This document shows, one piece after another, positions 20,396-29,967 of a stretch of 64,000 bases of DNA; the stretch's first letter is position 1; each line of letters starts with the position of its first letter. The stretch covers positions 1-64,000 of the forward strand of contig NZ_JAMLIG010000001.1 in the NCBI RefSeq assembly GCF_023954305.1. The letters are read 5' to 3'. Below the pieces are notes generated by a model, which ran no database searches, was not told where the DNA came from, and saw only the letters and a list, made by a program, of their open reading frames with translations. The DNA is from Mesorhizobium sp. (GTDB lineage Bacteria; Pseudomonadota; Alphaproteobacteria; Rhizobiales; Rhizobiaceae). The position numbers and the translations under genes were made by a program.

Positions 20396-21474
20396 GCGAG
20401 GGCCGGCGCCGGATAAGGCCCCACAGTCCCACGCCAGTGCGCGACGGCGAAGGCGAGCAGGATGATCGCGAAGCCGTGGTGGACGAGCGCCCAGCTGAAC
20501 GGCACGATCAGCACCAGCGCGGTGATGCCGAGTGTCGCCTGAATCAGAATCAGGCCCAGCAGGACGACCGCGCGCCGTGCATGGGTGGTGCCCGGCTCCG
20601 CCCGCAACGCCGAGAAGGCGTGCCAGATGGCGGCAGCGAGCACGACATAGGCGCCGAGCCGGTGGACGAACTGGACCGTCTTCGGATTCTCGAACAGGTT
20701 GATCCACCAGGGCTGCTGCACGAGCAGGTCGCCCGGCACCACGCTCCCGTCCATCAGCGGCCAGGTGTTGTAGGCCATGCCGGCGTCGAGGCCGGCGACC
20801 AGCGCTCCGAGATAGATCTGGAACAGAACCAGCAGCGCCATCATGCCCGCGAAACGCCGCGTCCCCTGACCCGCCGGAACTTCCGAATGGGGTGCCAGCC
20901 CTCGCGCGACCCACATGACGGCGGCGAAGATGATGCAGGCGAGAGTCAAATGCGTCGCGAGCCGGTACTGCGAGACATCGACGCGTTCCGAGAGTCCGGA
21001 CGACACCATCCACCAGCCGACGAACCCCTGGAAGCCGCCGAGCGCCAGCAGGCCGAGCAGCTTGGGCTTTAGATGGCTTTCGAGCCGCTCCGTCAGCCAG
21101 AAGAAGGCGAGCGGCAGCGCCATTACCACGCCCACCCCCCGAGCAAGCAACCGGTGCGCCCATTCCCACCAGAAGATCGTCTTGAATTCGTCAAGGCTCA
21201 TGCCCTTGTTGATCTGCTGGTATTCGGGGATCTGGCGGTATTTCTCCAGTTCCTCCTGCCAATCGGCGTCGGAAAGCGGCGGGATGACGCCGTGGATCGG
21301 TTTCCATTCGGTGATCGAAAGGCCGGAATCGGTCAGCCGCGTCGCGCCGCCGACGAGGAACAAGGCGAAGAGCACGAGGAGCACGAGATAGAGCCAGATG
21401 CGCACGGCGCGGCGCGAACCCGCCGCGCGTCGGCTCGGGTCTGCGGCAATCTCGATCTGTGCGGTCGTCGCCAT
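20392..21474 (-). CDS. ctaA: heme A synthase (COX15/CtaA family)
   Basis: CtaA oxidises the C8 methyl of heme O to make heme A for aa3-type cytochrome oxidase. The 360-residue membrane protein has the family pattern GGATRLTDSGLSITEWKPIHGVIPPL, EFKTIFWWEWAHRLLAR with a heme-ligand histidine, VGWWMVSSGL, and a second set of histidines in FVHRLGAYVV and LVHHGFAI. About eight membrane segments are evident. Length matches the alphaproteobacterial type 2 enzymes. Confidence 0.95.
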   Translation of the reverse strand: MATTAQIEIAADPSRRAAGSRRAVRIWLYLVLLVLFALFLVGGATRLTDSGLSITEWKPIHGVIPPLSDADWQEELEKYRQIPEYQQINKGMSLDEFKTIFWWEWAHRLLARGVGVVMALPLAFFWLTERLESHLKPKLLGLLALGGFQGFVGWWMVSSGLSERVDVSQYRLATHLTLACIIFAAVMWVARGLAPHSEVPAGQGTRRFAGMMALLVLFQIYLGALVAGLDAGMAYNTWPLMDGSVVPGDLLVQQPWWINLFENPKTVQFVHRLGAYVVLAAAIWHAFSALRAEPGTTHARRAVVLLGLILIQATLGITALVLIVPFSWALVHHGFAIILLAFAVAHWRGTVGPYPAPALA

Positions 21475-21606
21475 GCTGTTCTTCCCGTCGGCTTCGCTAC
21501 AGCCGATAGACCGTTTGGCGACCGGTGTCGCGCGACACGCCGTCGCGCGCCCAGACTTTACGATGAAGGGCGACGGAGACTATAGGAGGGCGCGAAAGGA
21601 AGCTCC

Positions 21607-21816
21607 ATGCCCGTCAGAGTCCGCAAGCTGATCGGAACGATCCTGCTGATCGCGCTGGTTGTTCTCTATGCCTGGCTGGCGACGACGATCGCGGTCGCCC
21701 AGCTCGCCGAGTCTGGGCCTGTGGTGCATTTCACCTATTTCCTGCTGACCGGCCTGCTGTGGATCCTGCCCGCCATGGGCATCATCAAATGGATGGTGAA
21801 GCAGCCGAAAGCCTGA
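21607..21816 (+). CDS. DUF2842 small membrane protein
   Basis: This 69-residue protein has two hydrophobic segments, LIGTILLIALVVLYAWLATTI and FTYFLLTGLLWILPAMGIIKW, joined by a short polar loop. It matches the DUF2842 family of Alphaproteobacteria, whose function is unknown. The W-I-L-P-A-M-G-I-I-K-W-M end is characteristic. The location beside ctaA is common, so a link to respiratory chain assembly is conceivable but unproven. Confidence 0.85.
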   Translation: MPVRVRKLIGTILLIALVVLYAWLATTIAVAQLAESGPVVHFTYFLLTGLLWILPAMGIIKWMVKQPKA

Positions 21817-21820
21817 CGTC

Positions 21821-22879
21821 TCACACCGTGACGAAAGCCCTGCCGCGGTTGGCGAGGGGGGCCGTCACGCCGTTGACCATCGTCTTGATGTGGCCGACCT
21901 GCTGGTAGCGGCCGTTGACCGATATGCGCGGCAGCGCGTGAAGATGATTCGCATGGGCCGGGAAAAGGACGCCGTGCCGCGTCGTCACAGCGGTCGCGAA
22001 ACCGAGTTCGGCGGCGATGCGGGTCTCGCGGTCGCCCACCGCGGCGGCATAGCCGTAGGGATAGGCCAGATGGCGCGGGCTCGCGCCGAGCTCGATCTCG
22101 AGGAACTTGGCTCCGTCCCGCATCTCGCGGCGGGCGCGGTCGTCCGACAGGCGCCTGAGGTTGAAGTGGTGGAGCGTATGGGCGCCGATGGTCAACAGCG
22201 GATGTTCGGCCGCCCGCCTGACCTCGTCCCAGTTCATCAACGTTTCGCGGGCCGGACGCGCAGGATCGACGCCAGTCGAGGCCGCGAGCGCCCGGATAAC
22301 CCGGCGTTGATCTTCCTCGGGAAGTTCGTTGGTCAGGTAGTTGTGGATCGTGACGTTGGCGCGGATCTTCTCGGCCGGCGTGGCCGCATCGATGGCCAGA
22401 CGCCCGTTCGCCGTGTCGAGATAGATGCGCTTGCCGCGACAGACGATCTCTTCGACGACGTCCCACCAGAGATCGATCGTGCCCTCGATCAGCGCCGGCG
22501 CGACGTAGATCGTCATCGGGGCGCCGTGCTTCTCGAGGATCGGCAGCGCGCAGGTGAGATTGTCGCGGTAGCCGTCATCGGCTGTGATCGCGAGGAAGCG
22601 CTCGGAACCGGCGCGGGCGGACAGACGCTCCGGTACCTCGTCCATCGAGACGAAGCGGAAGCCGAGCGCCTTCATCTCGGCCAGCACGGCGTCGAGGAAT
22701 TGCGGCGTGATCGCGAGATGCCGGTTCACCCCCGACGGGAGGGCGGGGTCGCGCGTGACCCGATGCAGCATCAGGATCGCGCCGGAGCCGGCGGTAAACC
22801 GGGCCGCCAAGGCACCGAGCCCGCTATATCGCGCCATGTTGAGGGCGAGTTTTCGCAGCAACTCCCCCCTGTCGATCAT
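21821..22879 (-). CDS. polysaccharide deacetylase (NodB-like)
   Basis: This 352-residue carbohydrate esterase 4 family protein has the NodB homology pattern: FLAITADDGYRDN, where ADD replaces the common FDD and keeps the aspartates; IGAHTLHHFNLRRL with the metal-binding HxxxH; and HLAYPYGYAAAVG. It probably removes N-acetyl groups from a sugar polymer. No signal peptide is evident from the ATG at 22879, although MARYSGLGALAARF near the start is somewhat hydrophobic. It opens the polysaccharide locus and is divergent from the GNAT gene by 74 bases. Confidence 0.88.
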   Translation of the reverse strand: MIDRGELLRKLALNMARYSGLGALAARFTAGSGAILMLHRVTRDPALPSGVNRHLAITPQFLDAVLAEMKALGFRFVSMDEVPERLSARAGSERFLAITADDGYRDNLTCALPILEKHGAPMTIYVAPALIEGTIDLWWDVVEEIVCRGKRIYLDTANGRLAIDAATPAEKIRANVTIHNYLTNELPEEDQRRVIRALAASTGVDPARPARETLMNWDEVRRAAEHPLLTIGAHTLHHFNLRRLSDDRARREMRDGAKFLEIELGASPRHLAYPYGYAAAVGDRETRIAAELGFATAVTTRHGVLFPAHANHLHALPRISVNGRYQQVGHIKTMVNGVTAPLANRGRAFVTV

Positions 22880-22953
22880 TGATTCACCTTTTTCGCCTAG
22901 CTTCACCGCGACGGAAGACGCGACAAGGCACCGTACCGGGCAAGGATTGAAGT

Positions 22954-24150
22954 ATGGTTGACGCAGTCGCGCATTTCTCGCGCATGCAGGCAAATCCGGC
23001 CGCGCACGAAGCTTACAGGCATTCCACCCATTCGCCGGCAGTTGCGTCAATCCCCGCCGCGGACTACTCGCGGCAGGTTGCGGGAACGACGGTTGCTCCG
23101 GCACAGACGCCGAACTGGGTCACGGCGTGGTCGGAGACGTCGGGCGCCGATACTTTCATCGTCATGGCGGGACCCGAACAAGGACCGCACATCATCCTGC
23201 CTCTTGAAGTTGTGCGCAAAGGACCTTTCCGCGTCGCGCGCCTGATGGGCGGCAGTCACGCGGCCGGCAATTTTCCAGCTTTCCGCGACGGTCCCGGCAG
23301 GCTGACAGCCGAGCACCTGGCACAATCGGTGCGGGCTTCACGTCCCGATGTCGATCTCCTGCATCTCGAGCGGCTGTGTCCCGAACTCGGCGGCGTTTCG
23401 TCCCCGCTCGCGGCGCTGCCCCATACCGAAAGTCCGAATCTCGCGCTCGCGGTCTCGCTCGAGGGCGGGTTCGAAGCGCTGCTCGACCGCGCGAGCGGCA
23501 AGCGAAAGCGCAAGAAGCACCGCTCGCAGGCCCGCAAGTTCGAGGCGGCGGGGGGCCTGCGCCGCATCGAGGCGCGCTCGCCCGAGGAGATCGACGCGAT
23601 CCTGGCACGGTTCTACGAGATGAAGGCCGATCGCTTCCGCAAGATGGGCATTGCCGACGTGTTCGCAGCCGACGGCGTCCGCGCCTTTTTCCGGCGCCTC
23701 TTCGTCGACGCATTGTCGCAATCGCCTCCTCCCTTCGTCCTGCACGGGCTCGAAGTCGGCGGCAAACTGCGCGCCGTGACCGGCTCGAGCCGCTCGGGCG
23801 ACCGGTTGATCTGCGAGTTCGGGGCGATCACCGAGGACGAGCTGGCGTTCGCCAGCCCGGGCGAGTTCCTGTTCTACGAGAATATCCGCGAAGCCTGCGA
23901 GCAAGGCCTGGGCATCTACGATTTCTCGGTCGGCGACGAGCATTACAAGCGGTTGTGGTGCAATATCGAGATCCACCATTTCGATATCGCCGTCCCGATC
24001 TCGGCCAAGGGCCGGGTGCTGGCTGCGGCGCTCGGCGGCATCACCGCTGCCAAGCGCGTGGTCAAGCAGAACCCGGTGGTATGGGCCCTCGTCAAGAGGC
24101 TGCGCCGGAAGGCAGCCGCCCCTGCCCCTGCCGAAGACGATCGAGACTGA
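22954..24150 (+). CDS. GNAT family N-acetyltransferase (CelD/BcsL-like)
   Basis: This 398-residue protein resembles the Acetyltransf_6 / CelD group found in cellulose and other exopolysaccharide loci. It contains GKRKRKKHRSQARKFEAAG, RFYEMKADRFRKMGIADVF and the C-terminal GNAT core with SPGEFLFYENIREACEQGLGIYDFSVGDEHYKRLWC. It is cytoplasmic with no signal peptide. A role in acetylating or otherwise acylating a sugar precursor fits its place in the locus. The ATG at 22954 is the first start; an internal ATG ten codons later is possible. Confidence 0.85.
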   Translation: MVDAVAHFSRMQANPAAHEAYRHSTHSPAVASIPAADYSRQVAGTTVAPAQTPNWVTAWSETSGADTFIVMAGPEQGPHIILPLEVVRKGPFRVARLMGGSHAAGNFPAFRDGPGRLTAEHLAQSVRASRPDVDLLHLERLCPELGGVSSPLAALPHTESPNLALAVSLEGGFEALLDRASGKRKRKKHRSQARKFEAAGGLRRIEARSPEEIDAILARFYEMKADRFRKMGIADVFAADGVRAFFRRLFVDALSQSPPPFVLHGLEVGGKLRAVTGSSRSGDRLICEFGAITEDELAFASPGEFLFYENIREACEQGLGIYDFSVGDEHYKRLWCNIEIHHFDIAVPISAKGRVLAAALGGITAAKRVVKQNPVVWALVKRLRRKAAAPAPAEDDRD

Positions 24151-24159
24151 GACGTCCCC

Positions 24160-26376
24160 TCAGGCCGCCGAGCGGTTCGGGACCGTCGGGGTCGGATTGT
24201 CGAAAGCCACTGGCTTCACCAGTTCGACATCGCCATAGCCGCCCGACCGCAGGTCGGAGGCGGCTTCGCCGACGGCGCGGTCGCGCGGGTCAAGAGCACT
24301 GACGAAGACATAGGTGCCCTCCCCCACCAGCCTGCGGATACCTTCCGCCCTGGCCGGGCCGCACTCGACCACGACCAGGTCGTAGGCGCTGCCAAGGGAA
24401 CTGAGGATGATCGGCAGCCGGTCGGCCGCGCGCATTGCGCGCGCCGGGTCGGCGGTCCCGACCGGTATGACGTGGCATTCGGAATAAAGGTCGCCGTGAA
24501 TCACCTGGGAGAATTGCGATTCACCGGCCAGCAGATTGGTGATGCCAGGCACGGCCGCGGTATCGAGCGTCGGAATGGATGCAGCGCCGCCCGAGGTGAG
24601 ATCAACCAGAACGACCCGCAGTCCGGTGTCGGCAACCTCGCGCGCCACCAGGACGGCGCTCGCGGCTCCTTCGTCGCCTTCCGGCGAGACAAAGACGGCG
24701 CGCGCGGCGCCGCCCGAGATCAGCCTCTCGGCGACGGCCGACACGCTCAACCGGTTGTCGTTCGGCGCGGAGCGGACCGGAACCGGGGCAACGGGCCGCG
24801 TCAGTGAGGGAGACGGCACGGGGGCGGGTTCCGCGGGAGCGGGTGCGACGGCGGCTGCGGGAGCAATGGCGACGGCAGGAACGGCGTCCTTGGCCTCCAC
24901 CGGCGCAGTCGGCTCCGGTGCGGTGGCGGGTTCGGGCATCGCGATCGGCTCGGCGGGTTCCATCCTGCCCTCGGCCGCCGGACGCATCGCCCGGCCCGAG
25001 AACAGTTCGCGCATCAGCGTGACGATGGCCATGACCAGCAGCGATCCGACGAAGGCTGCGCCGACGATCGGCACGATCTTCGGGAAATAGGGTTCGAAAG
25101 GCACCGTCGCACGCGAGAAGATGCGGGCATCGGCGGGCAGATAGGAGCGGTCGCCGCGCGAGGCCGCCTCGCGATAGCGCGTCAGGTAAGACTCAAGCAG
25201 TTCGCGCTGGGCCGCCGCCTCGCGCTCCAGCGCGCGCAGTTCGACCTCCTTGTCGCCGACGCGGGCGGATTCGGCCTTCACATTGTTGAGATTGGCGACC
25301 AGCTTTGCTTCGCGCAGCTTCGCCGTCTCCGCCTCGGTCTCCAGGCCGCGAAGGATGTTGCGCGCCTCGTTTCGGATCTGGCCGTCGAGATCGGATAGCT
25401 GCGAGCGCAGCGACTTGATGCGCGGATGGTTGTCGAGCAGCGTCGTCGAGAGATCGGCGATCTCGGTATTGAGCTGGACCTGTCGCTCGCGCAGGCGCTG
25501 GATCAGCGGCGAGGAGATCACGTCGGGCATCGAATCCAGGGAGCGGCCGCTGGCGATGGCGTCACGCAGGCTCTGCGCGTTCGCTTCGGCGGTGGCACGG
25601 GCGGCGCGGACCCGCGACAGCTCGGTCGACATTTCCGACAGCTGCTGCGTGGCGAGCGCCGAATTGTTCTGCCCGATCATCAGGTCGGACTGGGCGCGGA
25701 ACTCGGCGACCTTGGTCTCGGCTGCCTTCACCCGTTCGCGCAGATCGGCGATCTCGGGCTCCAGCCATTCGGTAGCCGAAGCGTTCGACTTCAGCTTCGC
25801 TTCCTGCTGCATCGCGAGATAGGCGTCGGCGATCGCATTCGGCACGTCGGCCGCGAGTTTCGGATCCTCCGAGGAGAAGCTGACGACGATGACGCGCGAG
25901 CGCTCGACCCGATAGACGCGCAGCTTTTCGCGCATCGTCTTCAAGACCCGATCCTCGGCGGCGAGACCGCCCGGATCGCTCTTCAGGCCGACCAGCACCA
26001 TCAACCGGCCGACCATGCCCATGCTCGCCTGCTCGTCGAATTCCTTGAGCTTGCCGAGCTCGAGCTTCTCGGCGACCTGCCGCAGGAGGTCGCTCGACGT
26101 CATGACCTCGACCTGGCTGGTCACCCCCTCCTCGTCGAGAATCGGCCTGTCGCTCTCGCCCGCCGGCGTCGGGCGGGTAAACACCGATTCCGTCGTCTCG
26201 ATCAGGATGCGCGTCTCTGCCCGGTAGTGCGGCGTCGCCAGCCACGCGGCGAGGAAGGCCAGGCCCGTGACGGCGCTCGCCACGGCCAGGATCAGCTTCC
26301 AATCCCTGACTATGCTGGCAAAGAGGGTCCCGAGGTCGACATCGACATCGCTGCCCCTGACTGAACTGCCCGACAT
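24160..26376 (-). CDS. Wzz/GumC-type polysaccharide chain-length protein with degenerate kinase domain
   Basis: This 738-residue inner-membrane protein has a Wzz domain with membrane segments at about 27-46 and 434-456, and a long periplasmic coiled coil between them. After the second segment comes a Pro/Ala-rich cytoplasmic linker (about 465-540), then a domain shaped like the BY-kinase ATPase (about 560-738). In that domain the P-loop position reads SPEGDEGAASA, without the Gly-Lys-Ser/Thr of Walker A. The Walker A' region (VVLVDLTSGG) also lacks the usual second aspartate, and there is no C-terminal tyrosine cluster. It probably controls polymer length and export without tyrosine kinase activity. 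The ATG at 26376 is chosen; the frame is open for 75 bases more. Confidence 0.88.
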   Translation of the reverse strand: MSGSSVRGSDVDVDLGTLFASIVRDWKLILAVASAVTGLAFLAAWLATPHYRAETRILIETTESVFTRPTPAGESDRPILDEEGVTSQVEVMTSSDLLRQVAEKLELGKLKEFDEQASMGMVGRLMVLVGLKSDPGGLAAEDRVLKTMREKLRVYRVERSRVIVVSFSSEDPKLAADVPNAIADAYLAMQQEAKLKSNASATEWLEPEIADLRERVKAAETKVAEFRAQSDLMIGQNNSALATQQLSEMSTELSRVRAARATAEANAQSLRDAIASGRSLDSMPDVISSPLIQRLRERQVQLNTEIADLSTTLLDNHPRIKSLRSQLSDLDGQIRNEARNILRGLETEAETAKLREAKLVANLNNVKAESARVGDKEVELRALEREAAAQRELLESYLTRYREAASRGDRSYLPADARIFSRATVPFEPYFPKIVPIVGAAFVGSLLVMAIVTLMRELFSGRAMRPAAEGRMEPAEPIAMPEPATAPEPTAPVEAKDAVPAVAIAPAAAVAPAPAEPAPVPSPSLTRPVAPVPVRSAPNDNRLSVSAVAERLISGGAARAVFVSPEGDEGAASAVLVAREVADTGLRVVLVDLTSGGAASIPTLDTAAVPGITNLLAGESQFSQVIHGDLYSECHVIPVGTADPARAMRAADRLPIILSSLGSAYDLVVVECGPARAEGIRRLVGEGTYVFVSALDPRDRAVGEAASDLRSGGYGDVELVKPVAFDNPTPTVPNRSAA

Positions 26377-26561
26377 GGCTTCACTCCGAACCAATTCCGG
26401 CAACAGGTAAACGACTATGGTTTCCGTCGGGTTAAGAAATGCAGCCCCCACGGTCCGCTCGCGCGGCCTTTACCGCGCATTAACCCTAACGGGAGGATAA
26501 CGATCCCGCGTCGCGCCATCGGCTCGCCGGCGCATCAGCTTCGAAGGGTTCGCGTCCGGAT

Positions 26562-27125
26562 ATGAAACGCCCTCACCTTGTCCTTTCCGCGCTCGTTGCC
26601 GCCGCGCTCGCCGGCGGGTGCAGCAGCTACAGGCCGGCGCCCGCCGCCTTCAGCAAGGCGCTCCAGGCCCCCTATGTGCTCGATTCCGGCGACCGCGTGC
26701 GGGTTACCGTGTTCGAGCAGGAGGGCCTCACCAACACCTACAGCGTCGACCAGGCGGGCTATATCGCCTTCCCGCTGGTGGGGGCGGTGCCGGCGCGCGG
26801 CCAGTCTGCCTCGCAGCTCGAGGCCTCGCTGGCCGCCCGGCTGCGCAACGGCTATCTGCGCGACCCCGACGTCTCCGTGGAAATCGACCGGTATAGACCC
26901 ATCTTCGTCATGGGCGAGGTTGGCGCCGCCGGCCAATATTCCTACGTGCCCGGCATGACGGTGCAGAAGGCGATCGCAGTCGCCGGCGGCTTCTCGCCGC
27001 GCGGAAACCAGTCGACCGTCGACATCACCCGTTCGGTCAACGGCAAGGTGATGACGGGCCGCGTCCTGACATCGGACCCGCTCTTGCCGGGCGATACGAT
27101 CTACGTCCGCGAACGCCTGTTCTGA
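26562..27125 (+). CDS. Wza-like polysaccharide export lipoprotein
   Basis: This 187-residue protein starts with a lipoprotein signal (LVAAALAGGC, with Cys20 as the lipidation site). It has the Poly_export domain (YVLDSGDRVRVTVFEQEGLTNTYSVDQAGYIAFPLVG) and one SLBB-like repeat (IFVMGEVGAAGQYSYVPGMTVQKAIAVAGGF). It lacks the extra SLBB repeats and C-terminal helix of full-length E. coli Wza, as do the short rhizobial forms. It probably forms the outer-membrane exit together with the GumC-like protein, from which it is divergent by 185 bases. Confidence 0.9.
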   Translation: MKRPHLVLSALVAAALAGGCSSYRPAPAAFSKALQAPYVLDSGDRVRVTVFEQEGLTNTYSVDQAGYIAFPLVGAVPARGQSASQLEASLAARLRNGYLRDPDVSVEIDRYRPIFVMGEVGAAGQYSYVPGMTVQKAIAVAGGFSPRGNQSTVDITRSVNGKVMTGRVLTSDPLLPGDTIYVRERLF

Positions 27126-27142
27126 CGGGAGGCAATGAGCGA

Positions 27143-28273
27143 GTGGGGAGGAGCCTGCGCATCGTCCACTGCTTCCGCTCGCCCGTCGGCGGGATCTTCA
27201 GACATGTCCGCGACCTCGCCCGTGCCCAGGCGGGCGCGGGTCATCTGGTCGGCATCGTCTGCGATTCCTCGACCGGCGGAGACTTCGAGGCACGGCTGTT
27301 CGAGGAGATCTCCGGCACCCTGGCGCTCGGGGTTCACCGCACGCCGATGCAGCGGCACGTCGGCCCCGGCGACATCGCCGCCGCCTACAGAACCTATCGT
27401 CTCATCAAGCAATTGCAGCCGGACATCCTGCACGGGCACGGCGCCAAGGGTGGCGTCTATTCCCGTCTGTTCGGCTCGCTTCTGCGGGTATCCAGGTCTC
27501 GCGTAGCCCGCCTCTATTCGCCGCACGGCGGCAGCCTTCACTACGACGGCAACACGCTGACGGGCAAGGCGATCTTCGCCGCCGAGCGCGTCATGGACCG
27601 GTTCACCGACCACCTCTTCTTTGTCTCCGGCTATGAAGAGCGCGTGTTTCGCCGGAACATCGGCACGCCGCACGCGCCGTTCAGCCTGGTCTACAACGGA
27701 CTGGGCGAGGCCGAATTCCTTCCGGTACCGCCGGCGCCGGATGCCGCCGACTTCCTCTACATCGGCATGATGCGCGACCTGAAGGGTCCAGATATCTTCA
27801 TCGACGCGATCGCACAGACCGAACGTGCCCTGGGACGACCGCTCACTGCCGTCATGGTGGGCGACGGCGACGACCTGCCGTCCTACCGTGACAGGATAGA
27901 GCGGCTGGGCCTCACCCATCGCGTCACATTCCACCCGCCGATGCCGGCGCGGCAGGCCTTCGCGCTGGCCCGGGCGATCGTGGTGCCGTCGCGCGCCGAG
28001 GCGATGCCCTATATCGTGCTCGAGGCGCTCGCCGCCGGCATGCCGATGATCGCGACATCGGTCGGCGGCATCCCCGAAATCTTTCCCGAGGGCTCCGCTG
28101 CCCTTTCGCCACCCGACGCCGGCGAGATCTCGACACGGATGGCCAGGCTTGTGGCCGATCCGGCCGCCTGGAGGGCAATGATGCCGAGCACGGCCGCGCT
28201 AAAGGTGAAGTTCGGCGTCGACGTCATGGCGAGCGCCATCGAGCGTGAATATTTCCGCGTGCTCGGAGGCTGA
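27143..28273 (+). CDS. glycosyltransferase family 4-type
   Basis: This 376-residue GT-B fold glycosyltransferase has HCFRSPVGGIFRHVRDLARAQ at the acceptor-side N-terminus and DFLYIGMMRDLKGPDIFIDA at the start of the nucleotide-sugar domain. ARAIVVPSRAEAMPYIVLEALAAGMPMIATSVGGIPEI follows, with the E-x7-E motif. The start is GTG at 27143, since GGGAGG lies 10 bases upstream and no ATG exists in this frame nearby. An ATG at 27135 opens a different, non-coding frame. It begins 17 bases after the Wza-like gene, so both are co-transcribed. Confidence 0.9.
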   Translation: MGRSLRIVHCFRSPVGGIFRHVRDLARAQAGAGHLVGIVCDSSTGGDFEARLFEEISGTLALGVHRTPMQRHVGPGDIAAAYRTYRLIKQLQPDILHGHGAKGGVYSRLFGSLLRVSRSRVARLYSPHGGSLHYDGNTLTGKAIFAAERVMDRFTDHLFFVSGYEERVFRRNIGTPHAPFSLVYNGLGEAEFLPVPPAPDAADFLYIGMMRDLKGPDIFIDAIAQTERALGRPLTAVMVGDGDDLPSYRDRIERLGLTHRVTFHPPMPARQAFALARAIVVPSRAEAMPYIVLEALAAGMPMIATSVGGIPEIFPEGSAALSPPDAGEISTRMARLVADPAAWRAMMPSTAALKVKFGVDVMASAIEREYFRVLGG

Positions 28274-28431
28274 CGCCGGATTTCGGCCGCGACGACTTTC
28301 GGTCAGAATCCATCGTCACGATGTCTCTGGCCGCCATCGGCATGCATCCCCAAAAAGCCGCACGAAGTGGGCATAAGCCTTTCTTAGCACCGGCCTGATA
28401 TGGCTGCCGGAGCTTCCCGCGGCATTGCACC

Positions 28432-29967
28432 ATGAACGAGACAGATCCGACCCAGCGTTTCTCGAAGAAGGCCGTGCGCAACCACAAGGGCGAAGGCACG
28501 AGTTCTTCCCCAAAGATGCTCAATCCGATGGCCGAGCAGATCGCGAGCCAGTACCGGCGCGATACGATGTCGCCGGTCATGGTCTCCGGCACGCTGCGAC
28601 TCGTCGAGTTCGCGCTGCTGGCGGCCAGCGGGCTCCTGCTGCACGGCATGCTGATCGGCTATGCCACGCATCTCGTCTGGCACTACCCGGCAATCGCCTT
28701 CGCCGGCTCTCTGCTGACGGTGATCCTGCTCGAGTTCAGCGATTGCTACCAGATCACGGCGCTGCGCAGTCCGCTCGCACATGCCGGCAAGATCATCCTG
28801 GTCTGGGCCGGCGTCTTCGCCCTCCTTGCCATCACCGGCTTCCTGTTCAAAGTGTCGGCCGACTTCTCGCGCCTGTGGTTCGGTACCTGGTTCGTCGTCG
28901 GCCTGATGCTGATGTTCTCCCTGCGCTTCGTCATGGCCTCGCAGATCCGCCGCTGGGCGCGCAACGGCCGCATGGAACGGCGCGCGGTGATCGTCGGCGG
29001 CGGCAAGAACGCCGAGGCTCTGATCCGATCGATCGAGGCGCAGCCCTACAACGATATCCGCATCTGCGGTATTTTCGACGACCGCGACGACACGCGCTCG
29101 CCGCCGGTAGTGGCCGGATACCCGAAGCTCGGCAATGTCGCGGAACTGATCGAATTCGCCCGCATCGCCCGTATCGACATGCTGATCGTGTCGTTGCCGC
29201 TGACCGCCGAATCGCGCGTGCTCTCGCTGCTCAAGAAGCTGTGGGTGCTGCCGGTCGACATCCGCCTGTCTGCGCATTCGAACCAGCTCCGCTTCCGTCC
29301 GCGCTCCTACTCCTATATCGGCGCGGTGCCGATGCTCGACATTTTCGACCGGCCGATCAACGACTGGGATTCGGTCGCCAAGCGTGCCTTCGACATCGTC
29401 TTCAGCCTTATGGGAATCATCCTCCTGTCGCCGGTGATGCTGGCGACCGCGATTGCCATCAAGCTCGATTCGAAGGGGCCGGTGCTGTTCAAGCAGAAGC
29501 GGCACGGCTTCAACAACGAGGTGATCGAGGTCTACAAATTCCGTTCGATGTATGCCGACCGGTCCGATCCAACCGCGAAACAGGCGGTGACCAAGGGCGA
29601 TCCGCGGGTGACGCGCGTCGGCCGGATCATCCGAAAAACCTCGATCGACGAGCTGCCCCAGTTCTTCAACGCGCTGTTCGGCTCGCTGTCGCTGGTCGGC
29701 CCGCGGCCGCACGCGGTGGCCGCCCAGACGCACAATCTTCTCTACAACGAGGTGGTCGACGGCTATTTCGCCCGTCATCGGGTCAAGCCGGGGGTCACCG
29801 GCTGGGCGCAGATCAACGGCTGGCGCGGCGAGATGGATACCGACGAGAAGATCAAGATGCGTACCGAGTTCGACCTCTACTACATCGAGAACTGGTCGCT
29901 CTGGTTCGATCTCAAGATCCTGCTGATGACGCCAATCAAGCTGCTCAACACGGAGAACGCCTACTGA
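28432..29967 (+). CDS. undecaprenyl-phosphate glycosyl-1-phosphate transferase (WcaJ/ExoY type)
   Basis: This 511-residue membrane protein is a polyisoprenyl-phosphate hexose-1-phosphate transferase, which loads the first sugar of a repeat unit onto undecaprenyl phosphate. The N-terminal half has four membrane segments and a Rossmann-like domain (VIVGGGKNAEALIRSI). The C-terminal catalytic domain has KRAFDIVFSLMGIILLSPVML, VLFKQKRHGFNN, VYKFRSMYAD, IRKTSIDELPQFFNALFGSLSLVGPRPHA and KPGVTGWAQINGWRGE, all conserved. It corresponds in role to UppE of Agrobacterium. The ATG at 28432 is preceded by 158 non-coding bases. Confidence 0.94.
   Translation: MNETDPTQRFSKKAVRNHKGEGTSSSPKMLNPMAEQIASQYRRDTMSPVMVSGTLRLVEFALLAASGLLLHGMLIGYATHLVWHYPAIAFAGSLLTVILLEFSDCYQITALRSPLAHAGKIILVWAGVFALLAITGFLFKVSADFSRLWFGTWFVVGLMLMFSLRFVMASQIRRWARNGRMERRAVIVGGGKNAEALIRSIEAQPYNDIRICGIFDDRDDTRSPPVVAGYPKLGNVAELIEFARIARIDMLIVSLPLTAESRVLSLLKKLWVLPVDIRLSAHSNQLRFRPRSYSYIGAVPMLDIFDRPINDWDSVAKRAFDIVFSLMGIILLSPVMLATAIAIKLDSKGPVLFKQKRHGFNNEVIEVYKFRSMYADRSDPTAKQAVTKGDPRVTRVGRIIRKTSIDELPQFFNALFGSLSLVGPRPHAVAAQTHNLLYNEVVDGYFARHRVKPGVTGWAQINGWRGEMDTDEKIKMRTEFDLYYIENWSLWFDLKILLMTPIKLLNTENAY

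Noticed and set aside
27135..27506. Open frame from ATG 27135 after the Wza-like gene
   Set aside because: It covers the start of the glycosyltransferase gene in another frame and has no protein-like features. The glycosyltransferase begins at GTG 27143.
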